In this document: positions 20,934 through 33,600 of the stretch, piece after piece
Numbering within the stretch: position 1 is the stretch's first letter
Layout of the letters: the number at the start of each line of letters is the position of its first letter
Assembly: GCA_016110215.1 (NCBI GenBank)
Contig: JADWQD010000014.1
Location: 1,208,060 to 1,272,059 of the forward strand
Length of the DNA stretch: 64,000 nucleotides
Origin: Capronia americana
Lineage: Eukaryota; Ascomycota; Eurotiomycetes; Chaetothyriales; Herpotrichiellaceae
Direction: 5' to 3'
Notes under the pieces: generated by a model
What the model was told of the DNA's origin: nothing
Database searches by the model: none
Seen by the model: the letters and a program-made list of their open reading frames with translations, nothing else
Position numbers and translations under genes: made by a program

Positions 20934-23900
20934 GTTGGTAGCTCTGGGTGCTGTTTGGTCCTCGGAGAAGTGGTGCTTTAACAATTGCTCCGCTGTGGGA
21001 ACCGTCGCATGTCGTTGCCAGCCGTCGATATCTTGCCAAAGCCTAAACGGCGATATGGGATTCAGGAGAGCTTGGCTGAGTCGACAAAAGTGGCTGCACG
21101 GTGCCTGGATGCCGGATGACGACCCTTGGACTGTTCCTGCTTTGCAAAAGAGCTACCCAGTAGTCGCTCGCTTGGTCGTGAAAAGGCTGCCTAAGCGAGC
21201 ACCGGCGAATGGGGGTATGGAGAATTTGAATGTTAAGAATGCGTGGATCAAATAAAACGCTATCATGCATGAGTAACAATAAGTGAAAGAGAGGGCAAGA
21301 TGGTGGTCGGGCGAAAGCGACAGAGTAAATATGAGGCCCTGGCGCTGCCACTTGCTTAACTATATGATTTTTGATGCCTGTCACTCGAGAAATGATGCTC
21401 ATTTCTGAACCCGTGCCTGCGTGGTCTGCGCGTTGAGATTAAAAACCGACTCCGTGCATGGGTAGGGCGACCCTGCCGTGCTTGCCAAACTGACCCTGCG
21501 GCTGAGAAAGGAAGCCCTGCGGCACCCGGCATTCTCGTGGCGCAGCTACTGCCGGTCTAGAACTGACAGGCCGCTCTTCGTCCTCCCGTCCTTTGGCTGT
21601 GGTTTGACGTACACACCGCAAGCCCTCGGCTGCACTTGAAACGTTCATACGCTGGCAACCCGCCTGCTTGCCTGTAAATTGCACTGAAGCGGCCTCGTGG
21701 TTCTCGTTAAACAAGACAAAAGTTCATGCCGCCACGCGAAACGAGGCGATGTAAGCTGCCGACGAACCGACGGGGCCAAGCAAAACGAACTAGTAGTACC
21801 TCAAGTGGTCTGGAATATCAACCCATTTAGAGCGGACCGCATCATGATACAGGACGTTTGAGGGTAGGTAGGGCGGGCATTTCGCGGAGTATCAGACTGA
21901 TGTAAGTCAAAATATACGTATCAATCGAGAACGCGACGTGTTGTCTTCGTAGAGGCTCTGCAATCTGGGAGACCCTCGCCCGGACTTGATGGCTAATGGA
22001 GTTGATACTCTCGGGATATGTTAGAGGCTAAGCTACCAGAAGCTGGGGTCGGTCAGCTGTCTCGCGTGGCCTGACAGGGTTCCCTGAAAAATTCCTGCCA
22101 TTCATGCCTGGAAATGGGCGTTGTGGCTTGCATCCAGGTGTCAAATATCAGGAGATCGGGACGTCCAGAAGCGAAGAGGCGCAGGGGGATTCGCGTTGAA
22201 TCGCGATTTACTATCGAGACTTGTCCAACGGCAGACAAGAAGACGCTGCCCAACTGTGATACGTAGCTATGCCAGTTTCGAGCAGAACGTGTTATTCCAT
22301 CACCATAAGTTTGCACCAGTCATCTGCGTTCTGCTTCACCGGTTGTATGACCTTTCTGGAAGGAAAGCCCAAACGAGGGGTGCACAACCCGTCCGCTCAC
22401 TAGAGATGCAATTGCTCCTCGGACTGACACTGGAAAAGATATCACATGCGGGAAGGGTGCGTAAGGCTTCCGAGTACATGTCTCAAAACATGTAGTGGCA
22501 GTGCGGAACAATTTTTCGCTGTCCTTTGAAGCACTGCGCGAAGTTGAAATGTCCCCGCTATGCCGGCATCTGATGTCAGCAGGAATCAGAAAGCAACCCA
22601 GGTGCAACCAGGGCTCAACAGACGGCATCTACCCAGTATTTGGATACGCTGATGCGAAAAGAGATGAACACAGTAAATATATCATTCTCGCTACCCGGCT
22701 GTGTGCCAAGCAGAGCAACTTCTCTGCGGCGTCACAGGCATCGTGAATCTCTGCATCTTCAGCTCGCAAGCAGCTCCTATAGCTAAACAGGAATAAGGAA
22801 GCACAAGCGCAGTCGGGTCCAATTACGGACTACCCGACCTACTACTGTGTACGACTCTGTATCTCTCTTGAACTTGCAGTCAGCATACGTATGAAAGGAC
22901 CTCTCTGGGAGCCCTTGGCATGGCTCACTGCCACGGACACGATGTTCCTGTTCTGCATCTTCTCTGCTCGGTAAGTATAGAAGACGGCTACTGGTGATCG
23001 GGGGAAGCGCATTCGGCTGACCAGACCCTCACCCACCAAGAATGATTCTATCTGAAGCAACCATTCCTTCAACGGCCGGACTCTCTATCTCACTTGACAT
23101 CCTCAGTTTCGTCCTGGGAGAACTCCATACTCTGTCCAAAAGCAGACCGGAGCTTGGACTGCGAGGTGCAGAGTAAGCAGGCAGGCTTCAAATGTCAGCG
23201 TTCAAGTCATATACATAGTAATGTGGTAACTTTGTGCGCCGTCAAGTCTACGTACCAACGGCCGTGGGATCGAGCGGGAGACGATCCGGTACTTGGAACA
23301 TAAACGAAGCGAAGGGGACTTTTCGTTGCGTTTTGCATGCCAAATACGAGGCCGACAAGGAGGCACTTGCAGCCGCAGGTTACGCAAGGAGTTGTCTATT
23401 CTGGAACCCGGATGGCCTTCGAGTGCTCTTCCGCATCAGCTGCGCACCAGTATTGCAGGCGCTGAATAGCCCGATGAGGAGACGCACAACTCTTGAGACT
23501 TGGAGGTCATCTGAAATCCCTCCAACCACGTCGCTGTGCCTGGAATAAGGCTGTGAAAGGTCGATGCGAGTGTTACGTTAGCAGTGGCCGCAGAGGAAAA
23601 GGGAGCGTCCCAAGTCTTCGCCGGTGTCCGCAGTGGCGTTTGATGGTGGCCATGGCGCTCCCAATTGAAGATTAGACGACGTACCGCTATTCCATTACAC
23701 GTTAGGCTACGCTGACGTGCTCGTGCTGATTGACTGCTACTCGTAGTCAAGAGCTTAAAGACGGGCGCTAAGTGGCCGACAGGCCCGGCCAAGGTTTCTC
23801 GTTGTCGCGGCAGACTCAATCATCGACGCGTTGAAGATTGCCTCTCGTATGGATGTCTCAAATCGCGACCACCATCGTCGCTACAGCTGCCTCCTGACTT

Positions 23901-24018
23901 TTGTTTTTCTGTCACCACCATCTTGCCTGCGAAACTCTCGTCTTGCTTATATTATCTCGCCGCCGTTCTCTATACCTGATCTCCACCGAGTGCCCTTGTA
24001 TACACCACATCCGCCAAC
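20934..24018. other. 3.1-kb divergent intergenic region
   Basis: No gene that I can support between two divergent genes. Short frames such as 22121-22495 show no family resemblance. The last 180 bp before 24019 are pyrimidine-rich, as in fungal core promoters. Confidence 0.5.
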
Positions 24019-24914
24019 ATGCGTTTCGCTTTCGCCGCAGTCGCCGCACTCTGCGCAGCAATCGTTTCCGCACAAAACAACAACGCCATCAGTATTCCTG
24101 CCGGTGCTGCCACACTGGATGTGACGGCAGGCCAACCCTTGACAATTGAATGGTCAAACCCGTCGGACGGCACCGTCACCATCAAGCTGCAACAGGATCC
24201 CGTCACTCCTGACTCGGGTGTCGTACTGGCTTGTAAGTAACCTTCTCTACATTGCGCCCTTCCACATCTGTGCCGCCTGCGTCCAGGGGTAACTTGTCTT
24301 GGGACGCGGCGAGGACATGGTGAGCACCACGTCGTCATTGAGTGCTCAACTGCACGCTGGGCTGGACCGTATCCCCCAATCAGTTCAACCAGGACTGACC
24401 TTACCCGTTTACAGCCGGCGTTCCTGCCTCTGATGGAACAGCCACCCTCCAAATCCCTCCTGCCGAAGACGTCAACTCCCACGTGTACACAATCGAGATC
24501 ATCGACGACACAGACCCCACCAACATCAACTTCTCTCCCAACTTCGGCATCCAGGGCGCAACTGGTACAGCCACTGGCGTCGTGACCGGCTCTGCTACCT
24601 CAACGGGCTCTGCCACGGGCTCTGCCACGTCGACTGAAAGCAGCACAGACAGCTCTGCTACCAGCAGCGGTACTTCCACAGATACCTCAACAATCACTTC
24701 CACAGACAGCTCAAGCAGCTCCGCCACGAGTTCCTCGTCGAGCGACAGTGAGACCTCGGCGAGCACAACCACCTCCCAGGAGTCTACCTCATCCACCTCA
24801 TCCGCCACCCCGACTGAGACCACGACCGCTCCAGACTCTGGCAATGGTGCCGGTAGCCTCAAGGTCCAAGGTGGTGTTCTCGCCATGGCCATCGGGCTCA
24901 TCGCAGTCATGTGA
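24019..24914 (+). CDS. GPI-anchored Ser/Thr-rich cell-wall protein (Kre9/KNH1-like N-terminal domain)
   Basis: Two exons, 24019-24232 and 24415-24914, joined in phase 1 (TCC) across a 182-nt intron with GTAAGT donor and TTTACAG acceptor; 237 residues. A signal peptide (FAFAAVAALCAAIVSA) precedes a beta-sandwich-like domain (residues about 24-125: LDVTAGQPLTIEWSNPSDGT, then HVYTIEIIDDTDPTNINFSP) typical of the Kre9/Knh1 Ser-Thr-rich GPI family. Then comes a Ser/Thr tract of about 85 residues for O-mannosylation and a hydrophobic C-terminus (GGVLAMAIGLIAVM) preceded by small residues that would serve as the GPI omega site (DSGNGAGS). It is expected at the plasma membrane or covalently in the wall. 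Enzymatic activity is not expected. Confidence 0.92.
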
Positions 24915-27900
24915 ACGAAGTCCTTTCTTCGCCCAAAAGTGTGCATACTATGGTTCGATTCTCTTGTACAATTCTCCACCCACGCGTCCTGCTGGAGGTG
25001 AGGGAAGCAGCATCATGCGGCTGATCCTCGCCTGGACTTGGCCTTGTTTTTCTGCCCTGTACATCAGTCTTTGGCCCACGGAAAGGAAAACTTGAGCGTG
25101 ACTTGGATAGCACATGATTGCTTGCTGGGGAAGCACCGGGTGGCTAGATGTGTCGGTACGCAGGTTGCATACTGCCTACCTGCGGCATATAAATGGATTT
25201 CAAAGCATGGCGCTGTGTGAAAATGGTGTGCTTATCTAGCTGGTCCGTTAGCATCAAAAGGGTAATTGAAACATATGATTCATGCGGTCTATCGACATTG
25301 TCCACCCCTTCACCTGCCTCCTTGCGTGTAAGTGACGTCCGGACTGATTGTAGAGGAAGGAACACCAAGCACCTACATGACAGAAGAAGGCCATTGTGCA
25401 AGAATGTATCCTGCAACGGAGAGTGCATCAGACAAACAAATAGACGGCGACGAACTGCCGCATTACCGCTGTCAGCAATTGCGATGCACCTTTCGAGACC
25501 TTCCCGGAATGCTGGAGCATAACACAATGCTTCGGACTGCAGCCCATATCACCGTGGGCAAGAACACATGGCAGGCACAATACACATTATATTGAACCTG
25601 AAGCCTTCTACAGTGATTGCGCGGCTCGACCCTTCCCACACCCTCAACCAGTGCTTGCTCCTATTTCGTCTCTTTCACCAAACTCCTCAAGCTTAGCACA
25701 TGCAAATGCCACCTTTGTTGGAAAACCCTTCGGGACAATGAATCAGAATTATTAACTCACGACATGCCTATCAGCAACACAACCAATTGAGAGTCAAACC
25801 TTCCCCACGCTTGCTTGCCTGCTTGCCAGGGACGGCTCGAGACGGAGGGCGTCCCACGATAACAGAGATGCACGCATATCACGAAAACTCGAGATGTCTT
25901 CCTTTCATCCATGTCCGTGGCGTCTTCTGAAACCGTCATTGTGCAACGGCTCTATGCTCCGTACAGCAATTATTACCAGGCCTCTGCACTCCACCCACAA
26001 ACAGTGACAGTCCAGCCAAGGTCGACTCTCACCCGCACCCGTCTTGCGACTCCGTCGTCTTCTTCTGTTATCGTGCACTATCAAACTTCCCTGCAACTGC
26101 GCGGCACAGTCGAATGCAGGGACTTCAAAGCGGGAACAGACAGTAGCTGCAGAGCACGCTTCTCATCACTCACGCGTCACTTATCCTGCAGTATCACAAT
26201 CGCAATCACTATCAGCATCGACATCCTGGACCCATGTTCGTGGCCAACTTCAGGCAGCCTCAGGCCAGTGTCTCCGCTGTCAAGCATTTCTGTGCGCCAA
26301 CTATTTGCACGCAGGCCAAGAGGCTTGACGTGCGCTCGAGGCGCTGCTAGCGATGCGAATCAGAGGTCTCACCGAATGTCCCAATCTGTCAGTTGTAGCT
26401 TGTCGCATCGATGCATGTCATTCACGTTTGCGCGAGTGCCACCAGTGCCACACCAATTTCATGCCAAGCGACGAGCCGAACAAATCCCGGCACCCGCCTC
26501 GGCGTCGCCTATCCGCCCGGTGGTGGCGACGCGCTCGAAAACTTTGGCCATGAAGTTCCTTTGACGGGAACACCAAACATTCATTCTTCGGGAAAGCGAG
26601 AAAGAATTTCAAGCAGCGGAGCCTTGAAAAACAGCCTAAAATTTAGGTGACACTGACCTCAGCGTTGAGCATTGCTCAGACCGCGCCTCTCCTTTGGTAG
26701 GAACCGACACTGGAGCTTCAGCATCATGTCACAATTGGTACGCATGTTACATGTTACGTACTATCTAGCATGCCAACGGGCGTGCCGTGGCCGGCCCTGC
26801 CCAGCCAGTTCTTAGCACCTCGGAAATTTTCGATATCCTCGCCCTCGTACCCAGCGATGAAAGTCCGCTGGACTTTTGGAAAAGTGGAACGTGGCCTGAA
26901 GTATCAAGCCACCCTTACACACAGTTACTCGTGAAGAGCTGAGGTATGGAGGACCGGAGGCGCTGAGCTACCACGCTACTCAAACTGTACTCGTAGTCCG
27001 ATAATGTTTCACTGGAAACTACCATGACAACCTCATCATACTACTTCAACGGAAACCCCACAAATTCCAAACTTTCACGTGGGGAAGAAGTTCAGAGAGA
27101 GGCAGTCGATCGCGAGCTCATCGTCACCGTCCACCACTAGTTTTTGCCCGCTTCCCCAAAGGCCAAGGGCCGAGGGGTTCAACATGAATGAGCATGACAT
27201 GCGTGGAATACGACATTTCATACGTCTGAGGACTCATGAGCACGTTAACGTGGGTCGACAGTATGCACAGCAGGACCACAGCAGGTCACAGCCACGAAAC
27301 CAGCTCCAACTCTACTCGCAAGTGCAGTCAGTGTTACTCGTATCATGTTGATCACGCAACGGCCTGAATTGGCAGGGTTGGAACAAGGAGTCTCCCCCGC
27401 CCCATGCTCTGCCATGCTGTTCTGTGCTTGTGCTTGTGCTAACTCAAACGCCATGCTGTATGCTGTGCTGTGCCTGTAGATCTCATTACGTACCCGTACC
27501 TACGTGTCTTTTGAGATACGTAGTACTGCGCTCGGCGGTTCAAAGGAAAACAAGAAGATCGAGGAGATCGAGGACCAGCACCAACACCAGCACCAGCACC
27601 AGTTTGACCTTGGACTCCCCTGGCCGAACGGATGCCATCTCGAAATGGCATCTGTATGGACCTACTACCTCGTAAATATGTGTTACACGGACCCGCGCGA
27701 AATGACGAACTGCTTGTCGTGCCCCATCACTCACTCACTCACTCACTCACACGCTGTGCCGTGCTGAGGCTGTGTAACCTGCCAGCTGTCAAACCTAAAA
27801 AGATTTTCCTTCTAGTACTACTACGTATCGCTTGGTGCGTCGTGTCTTTCCCCCCGCAAAAACTGGGACATACACGGACATACCAATCCAGGGCAGGCAC

Positions 27901-28948
27901 GGGCATGTGAAGGCAGATTGGAAAAAGAATATGCTCCAATGCGAGTCACGTACGATATGCTTTGGTACTACGGGCAGTGGGGTGTTCATCCGTTGGCTAC
28001 GGTCCTCACACCATAGGACGAGTACGAGTAGTATGCTTCTTGATCAATGATCGACGACCGGGGTGGTCGAAGCGTCGAGCGAGGGACGACCGGCGCAAAA
28101 AGAATAAAGTACCTTCATTTCCGAAGCACCCGGGCAAGGTTGGTGAATGACGCTCGGACTTGCGAGTCTGAAAAAAAAAAAAAACGAGGGCTGGGAATGC
28201 AGAAATGGCGGGAAGAGAATGCAATCAATCGAGGGGGCATGCGACGAATGTGCAATGTGCGAATGAACGTTCAGTACCGAAGTATCTTCATCTGAATTCG
28301 GCATCACATGTTTGGCTATTCCCTGAGGGCTTGGAGTGTCAATCCTGCCACTCACATTCTTCACCCCGGCTCTTCCGTCTCATCCCGTATGCAAGGTGAT
28401 TCGAAGTCTGGGGAAGTCCGGAGCATGTTGCACATGAGGGGCTTTTGTTGTTCGATCAGATCACAGCCAGGGCAGCTGCCAGGGCCACAGAGGGTAGTAC
28501 TGTATGTGAGCAGATGATCATCCTCGCTACAGAATACTCTCAGGTGAGTCTGCAAACGGATCCGACTTCATGTCTCGCGGGAACGTTTGCGGAGCCCACT
28601 TGATTGTCCATCTCTTCTATAGGTAACCCGTCTATATTTCGCCAAACATCCAATTCATTCCCAGCCTTGCCCGATTGCACCCGATCCAAGTGGCTGATCC
28701 TGCTTATCAGTATGTACAGGGTTACCCTTCGGAAAGATCGCCGTGCTCTCCGGACTTTCCTGCCGTTGTCGTTCATCCTTTGTGTGAGCCGTGAACTTGA
28801 GAACCTCACTGTCCGGTGAACATCTGATAGGCCAAACCCGCTGTCGCAATTAGACATGAAGCTGTGCCAAAATCCCAACGCCGCGCTATGCTGGTGTTCG
28901 TAGTATCGCTCAAATTTTCCGCCCAAATAAGTCCAAGCACATAAGCAA
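24915..28948. other. 4-kb convergent gene-poor region
   Basis: No gene that I can support. It contains a second TCAC microsatellite (27727-27750), ACCAGC-type repeats near 27575-27602 and a 14-nt A run at 28171-28184. The longest frame (25911-26564) has no recognisable family and reads as low-complexity chance sequence. Confidence 0.5.
27727..27750. repeat. TCAC tetranucleotide microsatellite
   Basis: Six tandem TCAC units, the same unit as at 12145-12177. Confidence 0.9.
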
Positions 28949-30625
28949 TCATTTTCGGTTCCAGCCGACGTTCCACACCACATGGGCAATATCGCGGAAC
29001 GTGTTGACGGCGTACATCGCTTGCCCAAATAACGTGCTGTTCATAGCGGCCTCATCTTCATCTTCATAGGGCATAAACATGCCCGACTCGGTTCGCCTCA
29101 TTGCAGGGTGGTCATCAGCTTCGTCGCCCTCATCCTCGTACGGGGAACGTTCGCCTCCGTGGGAAGATTGCGGCTGCCAAGGGCCATCCTCCACCTCTGG
29201 GTCGTCATCGATAAGGAAATTTTGATGCGGGTTCCTCGGTCTCAAAGTCTCCTGAGACGGGGAGGGTGACAACTTCCGGCCAGTATGCCAGAATCCGTTG
29301 GGTATCTGAGGAGGTTCCGGTGTGTCAGTTCTGTATTTCAGAGTAGTTGACGGCAATGGAACGATAGTTTTCGATTCGCCACTGAAACTGCCACGAGGCG
29401 TAGTCCGACCACTACCACGGCCTGATCGTTGTGATGGAGCCATCATCAGGCCACCGTCGTCGTCTTCATCCGTATCAAAGACCGCGTCATCCTCATCAGG
29501 CTTGTCATCGTCGTCGGAGTCAATCGCCTGCACTTGTCTAACCTCCTCATTGAAGAGTACATGTTTACACTCTGAGGGAGTCGGTACATCGAAAACAAAT
29601 GATGACTGTGATTCCGTAAAACCCGGCGTCTCATGCTCGATAGGTGTGTTGGCCACAGAAGAACTGTCATAGCGTGGTAAGACAAACTCGGAGTTGCCTC
29701 GTCTCAGCATCGGCCGCCCGCTGGCACTGTTGGACTGCTGGATCTTGATGATATCGCCAGCTCTCTGCAACAAAGAATGCTGCGACCTTGACCGCTCCAG
29801 GATGGCTGCCGAAGCCGATTTCTTTTTTAAAATGGGCTTCTTGGTGATGAAAGAAGACGCGTGGGATAAACGGCTCGGCGGGGGGGAAGTGTTGTGTAGT
29901 GACTGAGAGGCACTCCAACTCGTCTGGAGGGGGCCGTATAACCAGGTCACATCACAGTCTTTGAGCCAGTTCAAAGTCTCTGGCGAGATCGTTCGGAGGC
30001 GGTTTTTGGCCTTCGTCCAAGATCTCCAAGAAGCATTCTCTAACCGAGTTGCATTAGCGAGGCTCCCTCGCCTGTGGCTCACGTAACTCCATGACTTCCA
30101 GATGTCTTCCTCTTTCCACTCATGCGATAGATAGTCGACATGCCTCGTGGGTTCTTGTTCAATGGCCTGGTCATCTTGGATTGAGCCACTGGACAACGAA
30201 GGATCCTCGGCCGGAGGACTGGGTATTTGTGATGGTAGATCGTCGCTTTCAGCAACGACTGCGGGAATCCCAACTGCTTTTGTGGATGCTTCTGAATTGT
30301 TGAAGGCTGGAAATGCCATATCATCGTCATCCTCCTCATCGATGTCGTCGCCCCGATCTAGAGATAGACTACTGGCCGGAGTTGAAGAATATGAATCCCG
30401 CCTCGAGGAATACGTTAACTGAGGAGAGGACGGTGCGGTTGAGGGACCGGAGTCGGGGTAGACTCTGGCATAGTCGTGGTGAGAGTAATGGGCGGGCTCG
30501 GGAGGGTGTTGGCCGAAGGCCGTCGAGGTATTCAGACTTGACAAGTCGGGATAAGAAGATGAATGGACTGGACTGCTTGAGAAGGGTGAGGCCCCGGCAA
30601 GGGGAGCCTGTAGAATAGTCGTCAT
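28949..30625 (-). CDS. REG1: Hex2/Reg1-like regulatory subunit of protein phosphatase 1
   Basis: A single exon of 558 residues. The conserved fungal block (residues about 161-236) reads RHVDYLSHEWKEEDIWKSW, LENASWRSWTKAKNRL and SPETLNWLKDCDVTWLYGPL, the signature of Hex2/Reg1-type proteins (the DUF1752 region). It is followed by KKPILKKKSASAAILERS and, at residues 354-358, KHVLF, a good match to the [KR]xVxF docking motif that binds PP1. The remainder is Ser-rich with acidic runs, so mostly disordered. In yeast Reg1 targets PP1 (Glc7) to Snf1 and maintains glucose repression; a similar role in carbon catabolite control is inferred. Gene-poor flanks on both sides (4 kb and 5 kb) leave room for a long regulatory upstream region. 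Start is an unambiguous ATG after a pyrimidine-rich leader. Confidence 0.88.
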   Translation of the reverse strand: MTTILQAPLAGASPFSSSPVHSSSYPDLSSLNTSTAFGQHPPEPAHYSHHDYARVYPDSGPSTAPSSPQLTYSSRRDSYSSTPASSLSLDRGDDIDEEDDDDMAFPAFNNSEASTKAVGIPAVVAESDDLPSQIPSPPAEDPSLSSGSIQDDQAIEQEPTRHVDYLSHEWKEEDIWKSWSYVSHRRGSLANATRLENASWRSWTKAKNRLRTISPETLNWLKDCDVTWLYGPLQTSWSASQSLHNTSPPPSRLSHASSFITKKPILKKKSASAAILERSRSQHSLLQRAGDIIKIQQSNSASGRPMLRRGNSEFVLPRYDSSSVANTPIEHETPGFTESQSSFVFDVPTPSECKHVLFNEEVRQVQAIDSDDDDKPDEDDAVFDTDEDDDGGLMMAPSQRSGRGSGRTTPRGSFSGESKTIVPLPSTTLKYRTDTPEPPQIPNGFWHTGRKLSPSPSQETLRPRNPHQNFLIDDDPEVEDGPWQPQSSHGGERSPYEDEGDEADDHPAMRRTESGMFMPYEDEDEAAMNSTLFGQAMYAVNTFRDIAHVVWNVGWNRK

Positions 30626-33600
30626 GAGCGCCTCATGTATTCCAATCCGATAGCAGCGTCCTCTGGCGAACGTGGGAGGAGGTAGGCCGTGGCTTAGAGC
30701 AGGCTGGTATAGATGTTACGATTGAGGACCGAAGGCGATTTCTTCCCAGCTTCTTTGTCTCCCAGACTGCCTGGTGTAGTGAAGTGGAAGAAAGAGTTGT
30801 CGTGGGAAAACTGTTCGAGAATATCTCGGCTACGCAGGCCAGGTTAGAAGAGGCGAGGGGCGAAGATCAACTATGACGGCGATTGAAGGTGAATGGTAAT
30901 AGGATAGCCTCGGTGGCTAGTGGGCGGCGGACAGCGAGCGATGTAATAATGATCTGCGAGGACAAAAAGAAGGGCAATCGAGAGATCGAGACTGTCCCCG
31001 TGGGTCACAGGTATACAATGGCCTCGATGGAGCAGGAGGGTACGAGTAAAACACCGTGAAAAGGTTTGTGGGAAAGGTGGAGTATCAAGATGGACGTTGC
31101 AGTTCTCGAATGCCTGCGGCGGCTGGTGTGGATGGAAAAAGAGACACAGTGGGCATGCGGAGTGGGGGACGAACCTGGAGGAAGGGGGACACCCAAGAAG
31201 GATTCGATCGCTGAGGGGGTTCACCGACTACCCTGGCGGCGCTAGGCTTAGCGGGCGAGTGAGCGTGCTTAGGGGCGGGTGGGAGGCGAGGAAGACGAAA
31301 ACTCGTGCAGGCAGAGAATCCAGCCAAGGCATAGCTGCTGCGCGGTGGAGAGTACGAATATGTATTTGCGCAGCGACACGAAGAACAGGCCAACCACAAG
31401 CACTAGGCCGCGAGTGCTTTCCCTGGCACCGGCATCGCGTTGAATCACTGTTAGCAATGCATTGAACACGTTCCCGCACAGCCGTGCAGGGCAATCCTAG
31501 AGACAAAGAATTCCTGCTATTGCCCGGGACCTAAACTTTCGTTTAGCTGCATACGAGTAGCTGCCTTCTGCCAGGCAAGGCACGGTCAGCAAGTCATTCT
31601 GAGTGGCTTGTAAGTGCACGGATACACACACAGCAAGATGGCTGATCACACATAACCAACCCGCGTGGGAGGACCGATGAGGCAAATCTGCGCAATGAGT
31701 TGAGCTGGAATGGAAAAGACATTTGCTGACCAGAGACGAGCGCCTTTTCGCGAGTGCACTTTGGCGTGAGCAAATACAGTATCAGCGAGCCTTTGTCCGA
31801 GGCGAGAATTGCCGTCCACAGAATTGCTCGATCTTGGTTGATATATGGAGTCAAGTCGTTGGCTTCGTATACAACCTCGAACCTACGTTGTCTACGACTG
31901 CAGCCTTCCCGACGACGAAGGCCAGGATGAGGGAGTCATTAGCATCGCCGTCGCCGATATACGAGTAGGTTGTGGGGAAAGGGCTTCGCAATCATGGGCG
32001 CATGCTGCGTCGATGTCATCCAGTAGATCAGCTGGTACGGAGTAACGAGTACCTCTAGTCTCATATAAGATCCGCTTACGCGAGAGGTATCCGATACTTA
32101 AGTTTGTCTCCTCTCTTTCTTACGAGATATCAGATCGAGCATGATTACTTAGCACCCTATTTCCAAATCCTCCATATTCCAACGCACAAACTCAAAACCT
32201 TTCGTTGATACTTCTAAGAGAACTCTGTCCTCCTAGACACCGCCAATGAACCATGTCAGTTACTATCATTGCACTGACGTGTTCCCCGCCTCGACGCCCT
32301 TGTCACCAATCTTGTACGAGTACCCCTCCCTCAGAGACAACCATGGCAATAATCCTCCTGTAATCCCACGTCCGCCCACTGCGCCGACCATGCGAGCCTG
32401 CAAGCCACGCAAAGAGAAAATCCCTCCCTTGCATATCGGATAACAGGCGTGGCCACGCCGAACGTATGAGAGGGCAGACCACTCACGAATGCATGTTTTG
32501 AGTAAGCTGATCGACCTCGCTGTGGACGAATCATTTGCTGGATGATAGTTGTGCTCGACTCTCTGTTGTGCTTGCCCGTATCCATTGCACCATTCGCAAC
32601 GGGAACCCATCGACGCACCATTATCACTCTCTGTTCATCGGCGACGGCATACTGCTTGTCTCGGGCGGCCTCGAAAATTCTATCCTGGTCCACCCGTCAA
32701 GCATCCCACTCTGCGCAGCAACCATGAGCCACAGAAGCGCATACGCCACCCGAAAACTCCCTCATGCCGCCGACGCTAAATGCTCTGACACACGCTTGTG
32801 CTTTTCCTATCTGACCTCTCGTCCAGCGCCCGTGTTCCCGCTCCACGCCAAAAGACACTGGTGGAGAAAGAGGCCTCAATGCAGATAAACCTTCTTCGGC
32901 AGCCGTATCTCACTCTGTCCATTGGGAAGCCGGTCAAGGACCAGTTGATAGTGAGCGCATTTCGGCTCGTGGCTTTGCAGGCCTCCCGGAGCAACATTTG
33001 CCAACAAATATCCATCTCAAGTGAGTTGCAGGGATACTGCATAAGTACTCCACCCACCCAGCATGTTGCCTTTGCATCTCAAATTGGAACCCTTGAAATA
33101 AAACCGTTGACCGGGTGGTCCGTTAGCTCGCCCCTCCGGTACGCTCTCAGCTGCAATCATGGCACAGTGACCTGCTGGCAACATGCTTGAGAGTCGAGAC
33201 AAGGGACGGCACGACGTTGCTCTACTCAATCGATGGCGTGCAAGCACGACAATTAAAAGCTCTCGTTGTCCATTACCAAAGATGACTTCGCACTCATCAC
33301 TAGCCTGGATCCTTCGCCGCATATGAGCTTGAATGCAGGGCCTCTCTCGGAGGCCAGATACAACCGTCTACAGGGTGCTCTATCTTGCTGGCGCTAGTCA
33401 AACTCCTCTGGACGAGTCATCTAACGAAAGTCGAACACATGCTAGTGATGACGGGAAGTATGCCCTCCTGAAAAAGCTTTACTGCGACACTGGAAGGATC
33501 ACCGACAACACCGTCGATAGCACTGCTAACACCCATACTGATCTAAGTAGGCACAGCCAAATGGAGATGGTCGTTCCGAGACAAAATTCACCTCCACCCA

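Noticed and set aside
25911..26564. 217-codon open frame
   Set aside because: Low-complexity, no family resemblance, no splice partners; probably chance.
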